Below are positions 14,051-15,350 of a stretch of DNA of 15,350 nucleotides, piece after piece (position 1 is the stretch's first letter; the number at the start of each line of letters is the position of its first letter). The notes under the pieces were generated by a model. That model was not told the DNA's origin. It saw only the letters and a list, made by a program, of their open reading frames with translations, and did no database searches. Position numbers and translations under genes: made by a program. Origin of the DNA: an uncultured Collinsella sp. (lineage in GTDB: Bacteria > Actinomycetota > Coriobacteriia > Coriobacteriales > Coriobacteriaceae); NCBI GenBank assembly GCA_902493615.1, contig CABUQK010000044.1, positions 1 through 15,350 of the forward strand. The letters run 5' to 3'.

Positions 14051-14268
14051 CAATACAACGCGATGTCCTTAGCGCCCGCGGCGGCGTCGATAACCGACGT
14101 CGAGGCAACGCCATGGGATGCCGCCCGCTCAACCAACGCCGCCAAGCGCCCATCGGTGCCAGCACGCCAAAGCCCCGCGATCGCCAGCACGATCGATAAC
14201 AGCGCCACCGTGACGATGGCGTATTCGACCGTCGCCTGGGCAGATTCCTCACGCAGAACGCCATGCAT
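14050..14268 (-). CDS. Small Flp/TadE-type pilin-like protein
   Basis: This 72-residue prepilin-like peptide starts with ATG 14268, preceded by GGAGG with 9-nt spacing. A short leader MHGVLREESA is followed by QATVEYAIV (11-19), a class III prepilin motif (Gln...Glu-Tyr), and a hydrophobic helix to about residue 33. Cleavage by a TadV-type peptidase near Ala 10 would release a peptide of about 62 residues. The C-terminal part is Ala/Gly-rich and polar. It starts 1 nt after the stop of the upstream one-TM protein, and its stop overlaps the TadE-like start (TGATG). It may be a minor pilin beside the major one at 14797-15030. Confidence 0.78.
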   Translation of the reverse strand: MHGVLREESAQATVEYAIVTVALLSIVLAIAGLWRAGTDGRLAALVERAASHGVASTSVIDAAAGAKDIALY

Positions 14269-14269
14269 T

Positions 14270-14833
14270 TCACGATCCCTCCTTTGAGCTTATTGTTTGC
14301 GGGACCAGACGCACGGCGCGCAGACGACACGAAGCATCGCCAGCATCCGCGGCAACCGTCACCATATCGACCCAGCCGCGCCCATCGCGCACGATGGCGC
14401 CCCATACGTTGCCCTTAATATCGAGATAGCCGCTCAGGGCGAGCTGGGCCGTTGGCACCTCGCGGTAGGCGCGTAACATATCCGCCGCTGCCTCGGTCAT
14501 CGGTCGGTCCTCGGACCATGCAAGCCGGACCGCAATCGCGTTGTCCTCAGGCGAATCCGTCGCAGTGCCAGACCGCTTGTCGAGCGTCCGCAGAAAGGTT
14601 TGCGCCGTGACAGCAACATCCGAATCGTCCGCATCTCGCATCTCATCTTTTTGAGACGCCACCGCCGAATCTGAGCCCGAATCGAAGGCGGCCCCAGGAC
14701 GCTGCTGCCGCGCGGCGTTTAGCCCCCAAACCGCCACTGCCACCGCCACAACCACACAGGCAAACACCAGCAGTGCGCCGGCAGGCCGCCTACCCTCTAC
14801 AGGCTGTTGATGCCCTCGCTGATAGCGTTCCAT
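14270..14833 (-). CDS. Single-TM protein of unknown function in the pilus operon
   Basis: This 187-residue protein was not recognised. The start ATG 14833 lies inside the pilin gene (37-nt overlap) with a modest SD AAGG about 10 nt upstream. A basic N-terminus (to 16) is followed by one TM helix (about 17-38) and an outside domain. The first part of that domain is acidic and Ser/Ala-rich (about 45-75), then comes a more ordered part with SGYLDIKGNVWGAIV (133-147) and RGWVDMVTV (151-159). The beta-rich tail suggests a small globular domain on a stalk. Its position between two pilin genes and the tight packing imply a role in Flp pilus assembly. Confidence 0.7.
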   Translation of the reverse strand: MERYQRGHQQPVEGRRPAGALLVFACVVVAVAVAVWGLNAARQQRPGAAFDSGSDSAVASQKDEMRDADDSDVAVTAQTFLRTLDKRSGTATDSPEDNAIAVRLAWSEDRPMTEAAADMLRAYREVPTAQLALSGYLDIKGNVWGAIVRDGRGWVDMVTVAADAGDASCRLRAVRLVPQTISSKEGS

Positions 14834-15030
14834 AGATCTTGGACCTTGCCCTTAAATGCAACGATGGCAATAATCGCGATCACCACAAGCACGCCCACCA
14901 AAATGGCGTACTCGGTGGTACCCTGCGCGCTCTCCTCCCGCAACAGCTCCTTGGCATGCTGGCGAGCGCGGATCGCCCGGCAAAAAGCCCAGTTCCAAGC
15001 CTTGCCAGCAACTTCGACCATCGTGTTCAT
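14797..15030 (-). CDS. flp: Flp-type major pilin
   Basis: This 77-residue prepilin is the likely main subunit of the Tad/Flp pilus. The start ATG 15030 has GGAGG 5 nt upstream, 10 nt after the tadC stop. A 35-residue leader with basic residues ends in REESA, followed by QGTTEYAILVG (36-46) with the conserved Glu-Tyr, a strongly hydrophobic helix (about 42-58) and a short amphipathic tail ending SEGINSL. Cleavage is expected near Ala 35/Gln 36 by a prepilin peptidase not in this window. The leader is longer than in many Flp pilins. The following gene overlaps it by 37 nt. Confidence 0.85.
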   Translation of the reverse strand: MNTMVEVAGKAWNWAFCRAIRARQHAKELLREESAQGTTEYAILVGVLVVIAIIAIVAFKGKVQDLWNAISEGINSL

Positions 15031-15040
15031 GTATTCCTCC

Positions 15041-15350
15041 CTACATCATCCCGCCTGCTCCCAGCAGCGGGCCCAATATGGACAGAAGCAACGCCGGCAA
15101 GATGAGCGTGCCGGTGGGAATCAGCAGCTTGACGGGCGCACGCTCGATCTCGCGCTCGACCGCGGCGCGATGAGCCGCACGGATCTCGCGACTTTGAGCG
15201 GCCAGCGTCTCGGCAAGTGGGGCACCCAGAGCGAGCGCCTGCCCCACCGTGATGGCAAAGGTCTCGAGCGCTCGCACGTCCAGGTCGCGTGCGGCGGCCA
15301 ACAACTCGTCCTCACGCGTGCCCACGCCCACCTGCCACGCCATGCAGGCC
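15041..15350 (-). CDS. tadC: TadC-like pilus assembly inner-membrane protein, C-terminal part
   Basis: About 102 C-terminal residues are visible; the start lies beyond the window. The segment shows a cytoplasmic helical stretch typical of the T2SF/GspF fold (ETFAITVGQALALGAPLAET, then SREIRAAHRAAVEREIERAP) followed by a hydrophobic helix (KLLIPTGTLILPALLLSILG) and a short Gly tail. This matches the end of TadC/TadB, the platform proteins that couple the TadA ATPase to pilus assembly. It is followed after 10 nt by the major pilin, which fits TadC better than TadB. There is no TadA or TadB in view. Confidence 0.78.
   Translation of the reverse strand, partial: ACMAWQVGVGTREDELLAAARDLDVRALETFAITVGQALALGAPLAETLAAQSREIRAAHRAAVEREIERAPVKLLIPTGTLILPALLLSILGPLLGAGGMM

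Noticed and set aside
14270..14405. N-terminal extension of the TadE-like frame to an ATG at 14405
   Set aside because: It is Arg/Trp/Cys-rich nonsense opposite in phase to two good genes; the TadE motif begins near 14050.

Overview
The window looks like chromosomal DNA of a high-GC, Gram-positive anaerobe of the Coriobacteriia, most likely Collinsella or a close relative. This is inferred from protein character, gene order and strong SD sequences, not from a database search. Every gene I can support is on the minus strand, so the window is described here from high to low coordinates, in the direction of transcription.

Region 1 (15350 to about 10620) is the distal half of a Tad/Flp pilus operon: the C-terminus of TadC, a Flp-type major pilin, a one-TM protein of unknown function, a second pilin-like peptide, a TadE-like protein, a large TadG-like protein, another TadE-like protein and a DUF192 protein. 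Most neighbours overlap by a few bases (TGATG, TAATG, GTGA), which implies translational coupling. The first TadE-like gene lacks an in-frame ATG where one is expected; removing one CG from a (CG)4 tract would restore it.

Region 2 (about 10620 to 9338) holds a BrnT-like toxin with a ribbon-helix-helix antitoxin behind a promoter that contains a perfect palindrome. Next is tRNA-Phe(GAA) with a promoter and terminator, and then about 230 bp of four tandem 61-62 bp repeats, each an inverted repeat. A TetR-operator-like palindrome sits over the promoter of the next gene.

Region 3 (9337 to 3845) is a housekeeping block: a GH5-like protein with lost catalytic residues, rsmI, metG (followed by a terminator), rsmA/ksgA and a tatD-family hydrolase. 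The rsmI, metG, rsmA and tatD order concerns translation and nucleic-acid upkeep.

Region 4 (3844 to 1) is a phosphonate/phosphite-type ABC importer: phnD (Tat-type lipoprotein), phnC (ATPase) and two permeases, the last cut by the window edge. A roughly 170-nt structured leader precedes phnD, and an 11-bp hairpin lies between phnD and phnC. No phosphonate-degrading enzyme is visible, so the substrate is open.

The best candidates for something undescribed are the alternating repeat array, the GH5-like probable pseudoenzyme with its operator, and the DUF192/TadG-like additions to the pilus operon.
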